64,000 bases of DNA from an uncultured Brachyspira sp. (GTDB lineage Bacteria > Spirochaetota > Brachyspiria > Brachyspirales > Brachyspiraceae): contig NZ_CAJUPR010000004.1 in the NCBI RefSeq assembly GCF_910588665.1, positions 140,693-204,692 of the forward strand, written 5' to 3'. The translations under genes and the position numbers were made by a program. Positions 1 to 8,206 of the stretch are shown in pieces. Positions within the stretch are counted from its first letter, which is position 1. Every line of letters begins with the position of its first letter. The notes beneath the pieces are model-generated. The model was not told where the DNA came from. It worked only from the letters and a program-made list of their open reading frames with translations, and ran no database searches.

Positions 1-1
1 T

Positions 2-889
2 CCTTTCTCTGTTGCAATAAAAACCGGTACTTCAAAAGGATCAAGAGACGCTTGGGCTGTGGGCTATACAAAAGATTATATAGTGGGGTTATGGCTCGGA
101 GATTTTGCAGGAAGCGAGATGATTAATATAACAGGGGGAAACGGAGCTGTTCCTATACTTTATGATTTATTTGCTATGCTTAATAAAAGCCATAAAGAAA
201 CCGAATGGAATAAGCCTGATACTATAATAAAAAAAGAAATATGCCTCATAAGCGGAAAATTAAGAGGGGAGTTCTGCAAAGAAACAAGAATTGAAGAGTT
301 TTCTCATATAAATATACCAAAAGATGAATGCGATGTTCATAATCTGTATATAAAAATAAATTCCGACGGTTCTGTAACAGCAAAGGTTTTTATTAATATG
401 CCAAGCGAATATAACGGCTGGATAAAAGAGCAGCAGATTGAACGTCCGAATCATCAATGGACAAAAATAGACAGTATCTATGAATACAATAGAATAAAAA
501 ATAATATTAATTATCAAAACGGTAATTTTGAAAATACTTTAATATATAATTCAGTTAATGAAGTTGATATAAATAATGAATCATCTGAAATAAAAATCGG
601 CAATGCGCAAAGACTTTCAATAAAAGAGCCTGCTGACAATTCTGTATACAGTATAGATTCGTCTCTTCCTATAGAATATCAGAATATATTCATATCTTCA
701 TACATACCGAAAAATATTGTATCTGCAGTATTATTCTGCAATAATGAAGCGATAGCTGATATTAATGAATTAAAAAAAGAATATATAAGATGGAATCTTA
801 AATACGGAGATTATACTTTTTATATAGAAGCAAAAACCGATGAAGGGGAAACTATAAAGAGCCCCAATATAAAAATACATATACAGTAA
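2..889 (+). CDS. pbpC: Penicillin-binding protein 1C-type transpeptidase, C-terminal part (5' truncated by window edge)
   Basis: The reading frame is open from base 2 and lacks its start, which lies before the window. The KTGTS motif of the penicillin-binding transpeptidase domain is encoded at about nt 20-34, so only the end of the catalytic domain is present. The usual downstream block (GYTKDYIVGLWLGD) follows. The last ~90 residues have the sequence style of the BiPBP_C domain that ends PBP1C proteins. Members are inner-membrane anchored and cross-link peptidoglycan in the periplasm; the glycosyltransferase half would lie upstream. The PBP1C assignment rests on the KTG context and the C-terminal extension; other class A PBPs are possible. 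Confidence 0.85.
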   Translation, partial: PFSVAIKTGTSKGSRDAWAVGYTKDYIVGLWLGDFAGSEMINITGGNGAVPILYDLFAMLNKSHKETEWNKPDTIIKKEICLISGKLRGEFCKETRIEEFSHINIPKDECDVHNLYIKINSDGSVTAKVFINMPSEYNGWIKEQQIERPNHQWTKIDSIYEYNRIKNNINYQNGNFENTLIYNSVNEVDINNESSEIKIGNAQRLSIKEPADNSVYSIDSSLPIEYQNIFISSYIPKNIVSAVLFCNNEAIADINELKKEYIRWNLKYGDYTFYIEAKTDEGETIKSPNIKIHIQ

Positions 890-965
890 TAAAAAACAGT
901 ATTGATAATTTTTTTAATGCCGATATTATTAGCAATATAATATTTATTTTTGATGGAGTTTATCA

Positions 966-1679
966 ATGAATAAAAAAATTACTGCCTTATTGCTAATGCT
1001 TTCTATAACTTTGAGTTTGCAGTCCGCTTATAAAACAAATCAGTATATGCAGGTAGTTGATGTTAAAGGAAAAGTAAAAATATCTTCTCAAAAAGCTATA
1101 GTAAAACCTGCCAGTAACGGAGATTTTATATTTACTAAAGATAATATATCTACAGAAAAAAATTCTTCTCTTACCTCATACTTGGAAAGCAATAATATAT
1201 TTAAAGTTAAAGAAAACTCATCATTAAATATAAATGAATCTTATGATAAAACAGGAAATACAAAATTATATTTAGACAGAGGTAATTTTTTAATTGCAGC
1301 ATTTTCAAATATTAAACCTGACTCTATTATAGTATCAACTTCTAATGCAAGCATAAAAGTATCGGGAGCCGCCGCCGTATCTTATGAAAACGGAAACACG
1401 AAAGTAAAATTTATATACGGAGACGGAGAAGTAAACGGTAAAAAAGTTAATCAATTTATGGAAGCAGACATCGATAATTCTAATAAATTGTTGGTAAAAA
1501 ATATAGAACTGAATTATGATTTAACAAATACAATAAATGAAATATCTTCTATGCCTTATATAGAGACCGTAGTTCCAAATATGATCAATATTAATGATAT
1601 AAAAGATTATGCATATACAAAAAATGATGCTATTGAAAACAGAACAACTTTTATAATAACTAATGAGATAAATAAATAA
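966..1679 (+). CDS. Exported FecR-domain-like protein
   Basis: A 237-residue protein starting with a classical signal peptide (MNKKITALLLMLSITLSLQS, no lipobox). Residues ~30-150 read like a FecR domain: VVDVKGKVKIS, then a segment resembling 'NSSLNI...', then a glycine-containing strand 'IKVSGAAAVSYENG' and 'KFIYGDGEVNG'. FecR-like domains occur in exported ligand-binding or regulatory proteins; the exact role here is unknown. A GGAG sequence just upstream supports the ATG. It follows the PBP gene in the same direction after 76 bp and converges on radA. Confidence 0.7.
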   Translation: MNKKITALLLMLSITLSLQSAYKTNQYMQVVDVKGKVKISSQKAIVKPASNGDFIFTKDNISTEKNSSLTSYLESNNIFKVKENSSLNINESYDKTGNTKLYLDRGNFLIAAFSNIKPDSIIVSTSNASIKVSGAAAVSYENGNTKVKFIYGDGEVNGKKVNQFMEADIDNSNKLLVKNIELNYDLTNTINEISSMPYIETVVPNMININDIKDYAYTKNDAIENRTTFIITNEINK

Positions 1680-1691
1680 TAACTTATTATC

Positions 1692-1713
1692 AGCAGCAAT
1701 AAAAGCGGCTGCT
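1692..1713. terminator. Short GC stem between convergent genes
   Basis: AGCAGC (1692-1697) pairs with GCTGCT (1708-1713) around a 10-nt loop and is followed by ATTTTATT. It sits in the 56-bp gap between the converging FecR-like gene and radA, so it may terminate one or both. The T run is imperfect, so this is a weak call. Confidence 0.4.
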
Positions 1714-1735
1714 ATTTTATTCTGTATTTGCAAAA

Positions 1736-3103
1736 TTATATACCTAATTTCTTTACCGCTTCCGATATATGATCTATTCCTATAATTTTTATATTGTCTG
1801 TATTTTTTACTTCTTTCAAAGCTCTTTTAGAAATATATACTTCTTTAAGAGAAAATTTTTTCATTTCTTTTATACGCCTCTCTATAAATCTCACAGGTCT
1901 TACCTCTCCTGAAAGTCCTAACTCACCTATATATGCGCTTGTTCTTTGAATCGATATTCCAGACATACTTGAAGCTATTGCCATTGCTATTGACAAATCG
2001 CTTGCAGTTTCCTTCACATTAAGACCGTTTGCTATATTAATATATACATCTTGATTTGATAAATTAATATGTGCTCTTTTTTCAAGTATGGCTATTATTA
2101 TTAAAAGTCTGTACTGATCATATCCTATTGTAAGCCTTCTGGGATATCCGAAAGCACTGCTTCCAACCAATGCCTCCTGCTCCACGCAGAATACTCTGCT
2201 TCCTTCTATCACAGGAGCAATTATGCTTCCTGCAAATACGGAATCGTTTAATCCTCTTGCGAATACTTTTGAGGGATCTTTTACTTCAGTCAATCCTCTC
2301 TCATTCATCTCAAATATTCCAACCTCATCAACAGCTCCGAAACGATTTTTTACGGCTCTTAATATTCTGTATATGCCTTTGTCATCACCTTCAAAATATA
2401 GAACGCAATCAACAATATGCTCTAATATCTTAGGTCCTGCAATAGTTCCTTCTTTCGTGATATGGCCCACTAAAAATATTGTTATGTTTTTTAATTTTGC
2501 AGTCTGCATTAAAGCCCAAGCACAGTTTTTTATTTGTGCGGGAGAACCTGCTATACTGTTTGCAGAAGAAGTGTATATTGTCTGTATTGAATCTATTACT
2601 GCAAGAGAAGGGGGATTATCCAATAATGTATTTATTATATTATCGCAATTGGATTCTGAAGATATTAAAAAATCGGAATCTTCTAATGCGAGTCTTTCTG
2701 CTCTTAACTTTATTTGTTCAAGAGATTCTTCTCCCGTAAAATAATAAACTTTTTCACTCTTTGATATGTTTGAAGCAACCTGCAAAAGAATTGTAGATTT
2801 CCCGATTCCTGGCTCTCCGCCTATAAGTATTACGCTTCCGGGTACAATTCCTCCTCCCAATACTCTGTTAAGTTCATCTATATCCGCAGATATTCTTATA
2901 TTTTCATTAGTCTTAATTTTTTTTATAGATGTTAATTTGGATTTATCCGAAGAAACGGATACTTTTTCTTTTATATTTTCAGATGATTCTGCGAAAGGTT
3001 TTAAGGTATTCCAAGAACCGCAGGATGGACATTTACCCATCCAATTAATAGTGCTTTCTCCGCAATTATCGCATACAAATACAGTATTATTTTTTTTTGC
3101 CAT
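1736..3103 (-). CDS. radA: DNA repair protein RadA
   Basis: A 455-residue protein of normal family length. The N-terminal zinc finger has Cys at about residues 11, 14, 25 and 28 (CDNC...CPSC). The RecA-like ATPase core has Walker A GGEPGIGKST near 95-104 and a Walker B ending in IDSIQ. The RadA signature KNRFG follows near 250, then a Lon-protease-like C-terminal domain. RadA is a branch-migration helicase acting on recombination intermediates in the cytoplasm. It is a single-gene unit on the minus strand, transcribed away from the lipoprotein gene at 3357. Confidence 0.97.
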   Translation of the reverse strand: MAKKNNTVFVCDNCGESTINWMGKCPSCGSWNTLKPFAESSENIKEKVSVSSDKSKLTSIKKIKTNENIRISADIDELNRVLGGGIVPGSVILIGGEPGIGKSTILLQVASNISKSEKVYYFTGEESLEQIKLRAERLALEDSDFLISSESNCDNIINTLLDNPPSLAVIDSIQTIYTSSANSIAGSPAQIKNCAWALMQTAKLKNITIFLVGHITKEGTIAGPKILEHIVDCVLYFEGDDKGIYRILRAVKNRFGAVDEVGIFEMNERGLTEVKDPSKVFARGLNDSVFAGSIIAPVIEGSRVFCVEQEALVGSSAFGYPRRLTIGYDQYRLLIIIAILEKRAHINLSNQDVYINIANGLNVKETASDLSIAMAIASSMSGISIQRTSAYIGELGLSGEVRPVRFIERRIKEMKKFSLKEVYISKRALKEVKNTDNIKIIGIDHISEAVKKLGI

Positions 3104-3297
3104 TGTATTACCGTTTTATTTATTAAGTTCTATCAATTTTATTACAAGTTTTAATATATTATTTGGGCTAAAAATACATATACTGAATATTTATTTTTAC
3201 CATAAAATTATTATACTAAATTAATAATAAATGTAAAGCTGTATGAAAAACTTTAATGATATATTTAAATAAAAAAATATTTTAATATAAATAATCT

Positions 3298-3326
3298 TTG
3301 ACATAAAATCAATGATGCATTATACT
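3298..3326 (+). promoter_or_regulatory. Sigma70-type promoter for the lipoprotein gene at 3357
   Basis: TTGACA at 3298-3303, a 17-bp spacer, then TATACT at 3321-3326. Transcription should start near 3333. An AGGAG ribosome-binding site follows at 3346-3350, six bases before the ATG. This is one of the best promoter matches in the window. Confidence 0.75.
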
Positions 3327-3356
3327 ACTTAATAATATAAAAGTTAGGAGTAAAAA

Positions 3357-4091
3357 ATGAAAAAGATTTTTATTATTTTTATAATATCTGTTTTAGTTCT
3401 TTCCTGTAAAGAACAGAAAACGGAAACTATGTCTGATGCCGATTTTAAAGCTGGAACATTAACAATAGATTTTCAGGCTGTAATAGGTCAGACAGATAAT
3501 ACTGTGATAAGCGATAATTCTTATTTAAAAATTACAGGTACTTACGGCGATATAGACGGAAAAATAGATGCTGCTACTGGAGCGTCCATACCTTCAGGAA
3601 CACCGAATTTATTAGACAAATACAGATCTGCAGATAATAATATTTTAAACAATAAAATTGAACTTGGTATGGGGGAATTCTTATTATTCGGCACTGCTAA
3701 TGCAGAAAGATATATAGATGATGGTATGTCTGGTTCAGGCATTGCACAAAGAACTGTTGACGGAGAAACAGGACCTAAAATTACGGGAACTGGAATTACA
3801 AAAGATGCTGACGGCGTTATAACTATCAGATTTGCACATGCAGGAGGAAGAACAGTAGATCCTTATCTGTTTGAAATGAAATCAGACAGCAATGGTATTT
3901 TCAATATAGGTGCGGGTACTGAAAACTTCAAAAGAAGCGAATCTGTTATTATAAATGATACAGATATAATTAATACGGATATTTTAATAATAGATAAGCC
4001 TAAAGCATCTCCTTATTGGAAAGGCGATTTGAAAGCTGTTTATGAAAATAATATAATAAAAATTACAGGTACTTTAACTGAAACTAAATAA
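3357..4091 (+). CDS. Putative lipoprotein of unknown function
   Basis: A 244-residue protein starting MKKIFIIFIISVLVLSCKEQ: a short charged start, a hydrophobic stretch and a lipobox-like LVLSC, so Cys17 is the likely lipidation site. The mature part is polar, glycine-rich and predicted beta-rich, with segments such as ITGTYGDIDGKIDAATG that recall a calycin- or adhesin-like fold, but I recognise no family. It has its own strong promoter and an AGGAG site, and a hairpin follows, so it is a single-gene unit. Well expressed surface lipoproteins of this style are common in spirochaetes (inference). Confidence 0.75.
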   Translation: MKKIFIIFIISVLVLSCKEQKTETMSDADFKAGTLTIDFQAVIGQTDNTVISDNSYLKITGTYGDIDGKIDAATGASIPSGTPNLLDKYRSADNNILNNKIELGMGEFLLFGTANAERYIDDGMSGSGIAQRTVDGETGPKITGTGITKDADGVITIRFAHAGGRTVDPYLFEMKSDSNGIFNIGAGTENFKRSESVIINDTDIINTDILIIDKPKASPYWKGDLKAVYENNIIKITGTLTETK

Positions 4092-4111
4092 TCACTCAGT
4101 TTATTATATAT

Positions 4112-4147
4112 AAAAAAGAGTATGGTGTCTTTGCTGTGCTCTTTTTT
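4112..4147. terminator. Hairpin terminator between the lipoprotein gene and dxs
   Basis: AAAAAAGAG (4112-4120) is complementary to CTCTTTTTT (4139-4147). The A-rich and T-rich flanks let it act in both directions between the converging genes. The loop is long (18 nt), so strength is uncertain. Confidence 0.5.
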
Positions 4148-4174
4148 ATTTATTCTTACAAAATATAAAATATA

Positions 4175-6043
4175 TTATTTTGTATGATATGATAAATAAT
4201 TTTTAATAATTTCTTTTATGCCTTCTTTATCAAGCTTATATATTTTTAGAAGTTCTTCTCTGGAGCCTGACTCAAAGAATTTATCGGGAAGAGCATGAAT
4301 TTTTACTTTTTTAATTATATCATTATCCGATAATAATTCAAGCAAAGCGCTTCCAATTCCGCCTTTTTTAATACTCTCTTCAATAATTAAAATATTATCA
4401 GCCTTCTTTGCCATATTTAAAATAGTTTCCTCATCTAAAGGTTTTAAAGTTGAAAGATTTAATACTGCTGTATCAAAATTAATTTCATCAACAGCATCAA
4501 TTATATCAATAAGAGTCTGTCCGTAGCTTATAATAAGATTATTAGTTTTATAAGCCTCTTTAATAATATGCGCCTTTCCAATTTCAAAATTATCAGAGAC
4601 TATATTGTCTTTTAATTCTCTGACAGATGATTTACTGTATCTTATAACTGTAGGTCCTTTATATATTAAAGCTTTTTTAACCATATCTGTAAAATCTTTT
4701 TCGCCTACAGGAGCCATAATAGTAATATTCGGTATAATTCTCAGAAAAGATATATCAAATAAGCCTTGATGAGTGGATCCGTCTTCAGGCACAAATCCAG
4801 CCCTATCAATCATAAGCTTAACATTTGCATTCATAATACCAATATCATGTATAACCTGATCAAATCCTCTCTGAAGAAAAGTAGAGTATAGGCATACAAA
4901 AGGTATTATTCCGTTTTCCGCAAGTCCTACTGCAAATGTAACGGCATGCTGCTCTGCTATTCCTACATCAAAGAATCTGTCATTAAAAAGTTTTGCATAT
5001 TCGGTAAGTCCTGTGCCCGATTCCATAGCTGCAGTTATTGCCACAACATTTTTATTTTCTTTAGCGGCATTTATGATACATTCTCCTGCAATATTTGAAA
5101 AAGTTTTTGTATTAGATTTATTCTTTAACTCTCCCGTTTCAACATGGAAAGGGGCTATTCCATGAAATTTAGAAGGATTATCTTCAGCCATTTTATATCC
5201 TTTTCCTTTGACTGTATTAACCTGCACTAATCTAGGACCTCTTATATATTTAATTTTCTGAAATGTATTAATTAAATCATCATAATTATGTCCGTCAACA
5301 GGTCCGAAATATTTAAAGCCTATTTCTCTGAATATAATACCAGGTGCAACAAATGTTCTTATGGCTCCTTTTCCTCTGTCTATAAACTCATTTGCAATAT
5401 CTCCGAAAGGAAAAGATGATATAAGTCCTCTAAATTTTTCGGATGCATCCTGAACTAAATTATCATTCAGCGTATTATTTAAAAATTTGGACACGGCTCC
5501 TATATTTTTTCCTATAGACATTTCATTATTATTTAATATTATTATTATATCTGCATCCGTATTTGAAATATTGTTCAAAGCCTCTAATGCCATACCTCCC
5601 GTCATAGCTCCGTCTCCGATAACGGCTATAACATCGCCTCTAAGCCCCAGTATTTCTCTTGAACATGCAAGTCCGTATGCAAACGATAAAGAAGTGGATG
5701 CATGACCTGTTTCTTCTATATCATGTTCGGATTCATTTCTTTTAGGAAACCCAGATATTCCTCCGTAAGTTCTTAATGTATGAAATTTATTCTTTCTTCC
5801 TGTAATAATTTTATGAGTATAAGACTGATGCCCGACATCAAATATGAATGCATCTCTGGGAGAATCAAACAAATAATGCAGTACCAATGTTAAATCAACA
5901 ATGCCTAAATTGCTTCCTAAATGACCTCCTGTATTTGATACATTATTTATCAAAAACTCTCTTATCTCTGAAGATAATAATTTTAGTTCTTCAATATTCA
6001 GTTTTTTTAAATCAATAGGACTGTTTATATTTTCTAAATACAT
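4175..6043 (-). CDS. dxs: 1-deoxy-D-xylulose-5-phosphate synthase
   Basis: A 622-residue thiamine-diphosphate enzyme, the usual length. It condenses pyruvate and glyceraldehyde-3-phosphate in the first step of the MEP isoprenoid pathway. The ThDP-binding motif runs from GDGAMTGG (about 143-150) to NNN (171-173). The conserved segments FDVGHQSYTHKI, GPVDGHN and DVGIAEQHAV are all present, the last carrying the catalytic Glu region. The transketolase C-terminal domain is complete. It appears monocistronic, with an AAGGT-like site close to the ATG. Confidence 0.97.
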   Translation of the reverse strand: MYLENINSPIDLKKLNIEELKLLSSEIREFLINNVSNTGGHLGSNLGIVDLTLVLHYLFDSPRDAFIFDVGHQSYTHKIITGRKNKFHTLRTYGGISGFPKRNESEHDIEETGHASTSLSFAYGLACSREILGLRGDVIAVIGDGAMTGGMALEALNNISNTDADIIIILNNNEMSIGKNIGAVSKFLNNTLNDNLVQDASEKFRGLISSFPFGDIANEFIDRGKGAIRTFVAPGIIFREIGFKYFGPVDGHNYDDLINTFQKIKYIRGPRLVQVNTVKGKGYKMAEDNPSKFHGIAPFHVETGELKNKSNTKTFSNIAGECIINAAKENKNVVAITAAMESGTGLTEYAKLFNDRFFDVGIAEQHAVTFAVGLAENGIIPFVCLYSTFLQRGFDQVIHDIGIMNANVKLMIDRAGFVPEDGSTHQGLFDISFLRIIPNITIMAPVGEKDFTDMVKKALIYKGPTVIRYSKSSVRELKDNIVSDNFEIGKAHIIKEAYKTNNLIISYGQTLIDIIDAVDEINFDTAVLNLSTLKPLDEETILNMAKKADNILIIEESIKKGGIGSALLELLSDNDIIKKVKIHALPDKFFESGSREELLKIYKLDKEGIKEIIKNYLSYHTK

Positions 6044-6302
6044 TATATTACCTTATAATATTTTAATTAAATTTTTAAATAGATTATAACTATAAAATAT
6101 TTTATTTCAATATATTATAATTATATAAATCATAAATTTGCTTAGTCTTCATAGACATTGAGAATTTTATTTATAATATATTTTTTATAATATTAAACTA
6201 ATAATTGATTAAAAAAGTTTACATAATAAAAAATACTAATGAAAGTTATCATAATATCGATAATTATATTAATATTTTAATATTAGGATTGTAATCTGAA
6301 TT

Positions 6303-7415
6303 ATGAAAAGCAAAATAGCATACAAAGCGTATACTTTTATAAAAAAAAAGAAATATAAAAAAGCAAAGGATTTTCTTCTCGGCAATAAGTCAAAAATTAC
6401 TCATGATGCAGATTCCCTTGCCATGCTTTCTTTTTCCGATATATTTTTAAAAGATTTTTACGGTGCGGAAGAGCTTTCAAGAAAATCTCTTAGAGAGGAT
6501 AGTTTTTGTATTAATGCTATGCTTGCTAAAGCCTATATAAGTCTGCATAACGGGCATAGAGAAAATGCTTTAAGGGAGTATTTCAGAATATTGGACTTAG
6601 AGCCTGAAAATAAAATTGCAAAAGATAATATAGAAAGAATAAGATTTTTAACAAATAATGCAAGAGGAGATGAAATTAACCCTAAAGCATATCTGCTTGG
6701 TAAAAATAAATTATCAATTGCCAAATTTTTAGTTCTTATACCTATAGCTTTTATACTTACATTTATTTCATATATAACAATAGACAGAATATATCCTAAA
6801 ATAAGATATGTGCTTCTAGATAAAGAACAAAAAGAGCTGAGAGAAAAACTGGAAAATGTATATTTATTTGAAGGGCTTGAAGACGGCAGGATTCCAGACA
6901 GTGCAAAGAGTCCGACATATTCTCCGCGTGAGGTAGCCATTATGTTTGATAAGGCTAAAAACAATATGAGAAGCGCCTCCGTTAATGAGGCTGTCATTAT
7001 AATAAACGGAGCATTAAAAAGCGATATTAACGAATACTTAAAGGAAAGATTCAGAGTTCTTAAAGAGTTTGTGATAGCGCCCGATTATAATATATTCAGA
7101 GAGAGTCCCGATTATATAACTGTAGCTGAAAATTATGATCTATACAGCGGAGGATATATAAAATGGAAGGCAGATGTAAATACTGTAAATCAGATTAGCA
7201 TAGACGGAGTTCCAAAGAAAAAAGCAAGACTTTTAATTTATGATGCCGCAGATAAAAGTATTGCAGGCATTGCTGATTTAATAGTGAATGCTACTGTAAC
7301 ATTAGAGTCTAAGAACTATATAGAAGTTTACGGCAAGATTTTAGGCTATGATGAAAAGCAGAAATCAATACAGCTTGAAGGACATATTATAAAGCATTTG
7401 CCTAAGAAGAAGTAA
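6303..7415 (+). CDS. TPR-containing membrane-anchored protein
   Basis: A 370-residue protein. Residues ~1-115 are helical repeats resembling tetratricopeptide repeats (for example 'AMLAKAYISLHNGHRENALREYF', split here as AMLAKAYISLHNG and HRENALREYFRIL). A single membrane segment lies at about 139-160 (FLVLIPIAFILTFISYITI). The C-terminal ~200 residues form a domain I do not recognise; its end (VNATVTLESKNYIEVYGKIL) looks like a beta-rich OB-like fold. TPRs suggest protein-protein binding on the cytoplasmic side. No neighbour hints at a partner, and the defence island starts just downstream. Confidence 0.7.
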   Translation: MKSKIAYKAYTFIKKKKYKKAKDFLLGNKSKITHDADSLAMLSFSDIFLKDFYGAEELSRKSLREDSFCINAMLAKAYISLHNGHRENALREYFRILDLEPENKIAKDNIERIRFLTNNARGDEINPKAYLLGKNKLSIAKFLVLIPIAFILTFISYITIDRIYPKIRYVLLDKEQKELREKLENVYLFEGLEDGRIPDSAKSPTYSPREVAIMFDKAKNNMRSASVNEAVIIINGALKSDINEYLKERFRVLKEFVIAPDYNIFRESPDYITVAENYDLYSGGYIKWKADVNTVNQISIDGVPKKKARLLIYDAADKSIAGIADLIVNATVTLESKNYIEVYGKILGYDEKQKSIQLEGHIIKHLPKKK

Positions 7416-7464
7416 ATTAATTCCTTTCTATTGATATTATAGTTTAATAATATAAAATAATATT

Positions 7465-7767
7465 ATGATAAAATTTGAATGGGATAACAATAAAAATCTT
7501 ATCAATATTAAAAAACATAAAATTTCATTTGAAGATGCTATATATGTTTTTTCAGATAAAAATGCCCTTATTATAAAAGATGAAGAACATTCTGATTATG
7601 AGGACATATTTATTACAATGGGTAATATTAAAGGAAAGTTTATTGTTGTTGTTATTCATACAGACAGAACAAAAAATTCTAATGAAGAAGTTATAAGAAT
7701 CATATCAGCAAGGTATGCAACTAGAAACGAAATTAATCAATATTATAATAGGGGTGATTATGAGTGA
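7465..7767 (+). CDS. brnT: BrnT family toxin (type II toxin-antitoxin)
   Basis: A 100-residue DUF497/BrnT protein. It has the family start F-E-W-D-x-N-K, then N-I-x-K-H-x-I-S-F-E-D-A, and the closing IRIISARYATRNEINQYY. BrnT folds like RelE and inhibits growth as a ribonuclease; BrnA neutralises it and represses the operon. The stop overlaps the start of brnA by 8 bp, the usual toxin-first order for this family. Length is normal and the characteristic terminal R-x-x-S-A-R is intact, so it looks functional. Confidence 0.92.
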   Translation: MIKFEWDNNKNLINIKKHKISFEDAIYVFSDKNALIIKDEEHSDYEDIFITMGNIKGKFIVVVIHTDRTKNSNEEVIRIISARYATRNEINQYYNRGDYE

Positions 7768-7975
7768 TATAAAAAAAGAATATGATTTTTCAAAAGCTCA
7801 GAGAATTACAGATTTTGAAAACGGTAAATTTTTTATTAATAGCGAAGATATAAAAACTCCTATTTATTTAGATAAAAAAATATTATCCGAATTAGAAATT
7901 TTATCTAAACAGTCAGAAACTTCAATATCGGAAATAGCGAACGAAATACTTTCAAAATATCTAATTAGTAAATAA
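7760..7975 (+). CDS. brnA: BrnA family antitoxin
   Basis: The ATG at 7760 is preceded by GGGGTG with 5-base spacing and overlaps the end of brnT, so I prefer it to a longer reading starting at 7715. The 71-residue product has a ribbon-helix-helix C-terminal half (PIYLDKKILSELEILSK ... ISEIANEILSKYL), as in BrnA antitoxins, which bind DNA and the toxin. The N-terminal part (KAQRITDFENGKFF) matches the toxin-wrapping region in style. Autoregulation of the operon is expected from the family. Confidence 0.88.
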   Translation: MSDIKKEYDFSKAQRITDFENGKFFINSEDIKTPIYLDKKILSELEILSKQSETSISEIANEILSKYLISK

Positions 7976-8075
7976 TTTAAATTATTAGATTTTTTCTATA
8001 ATATGCGAAAAATTTTTTATTCATTAATAAACCTCAATATTTTATATTTTAATTATAACAGAAATTATTATTAAT

Positions 8076-8201
8076 TTAAGCCCATTTAGCAAATTTCCTA
8101 AACGCCTGAACAGTATGCACCGTATCAAAAATATGTTTATAATAATAAATATCTAATAAATTTTTATTATGCCGATAAGTAAAATAAAATATATAGGGCT
8201 T
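8076..8201 (-). pseudogene. Possible C-terminal gene fragment
   Basis: On the minus strand a start-less open stretch of about 41 codons ends with TAA at 8076-8078. It reads KPYIFYFTYRHNKN, then LLDIYYYKHIFDTVHT, then VQAFRKFAKWA. Its codon mix is less AT-extreme than the flanking spacer and the amino-acid mix is protein-like. It is cut off just before the restriction-modification gene that begins at 8207. I do not recognise the family. It may be the 3' remnant of a gene disrupted when the island was inserted, or chance. Confidence 0.35.
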
Positions 8202-8206
8202 ATTTT

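Noticed and set aside
2170..2744. Plus-strand open stretches opposite radA
   Set aside because: Shadow frames of a well-conserved gene.
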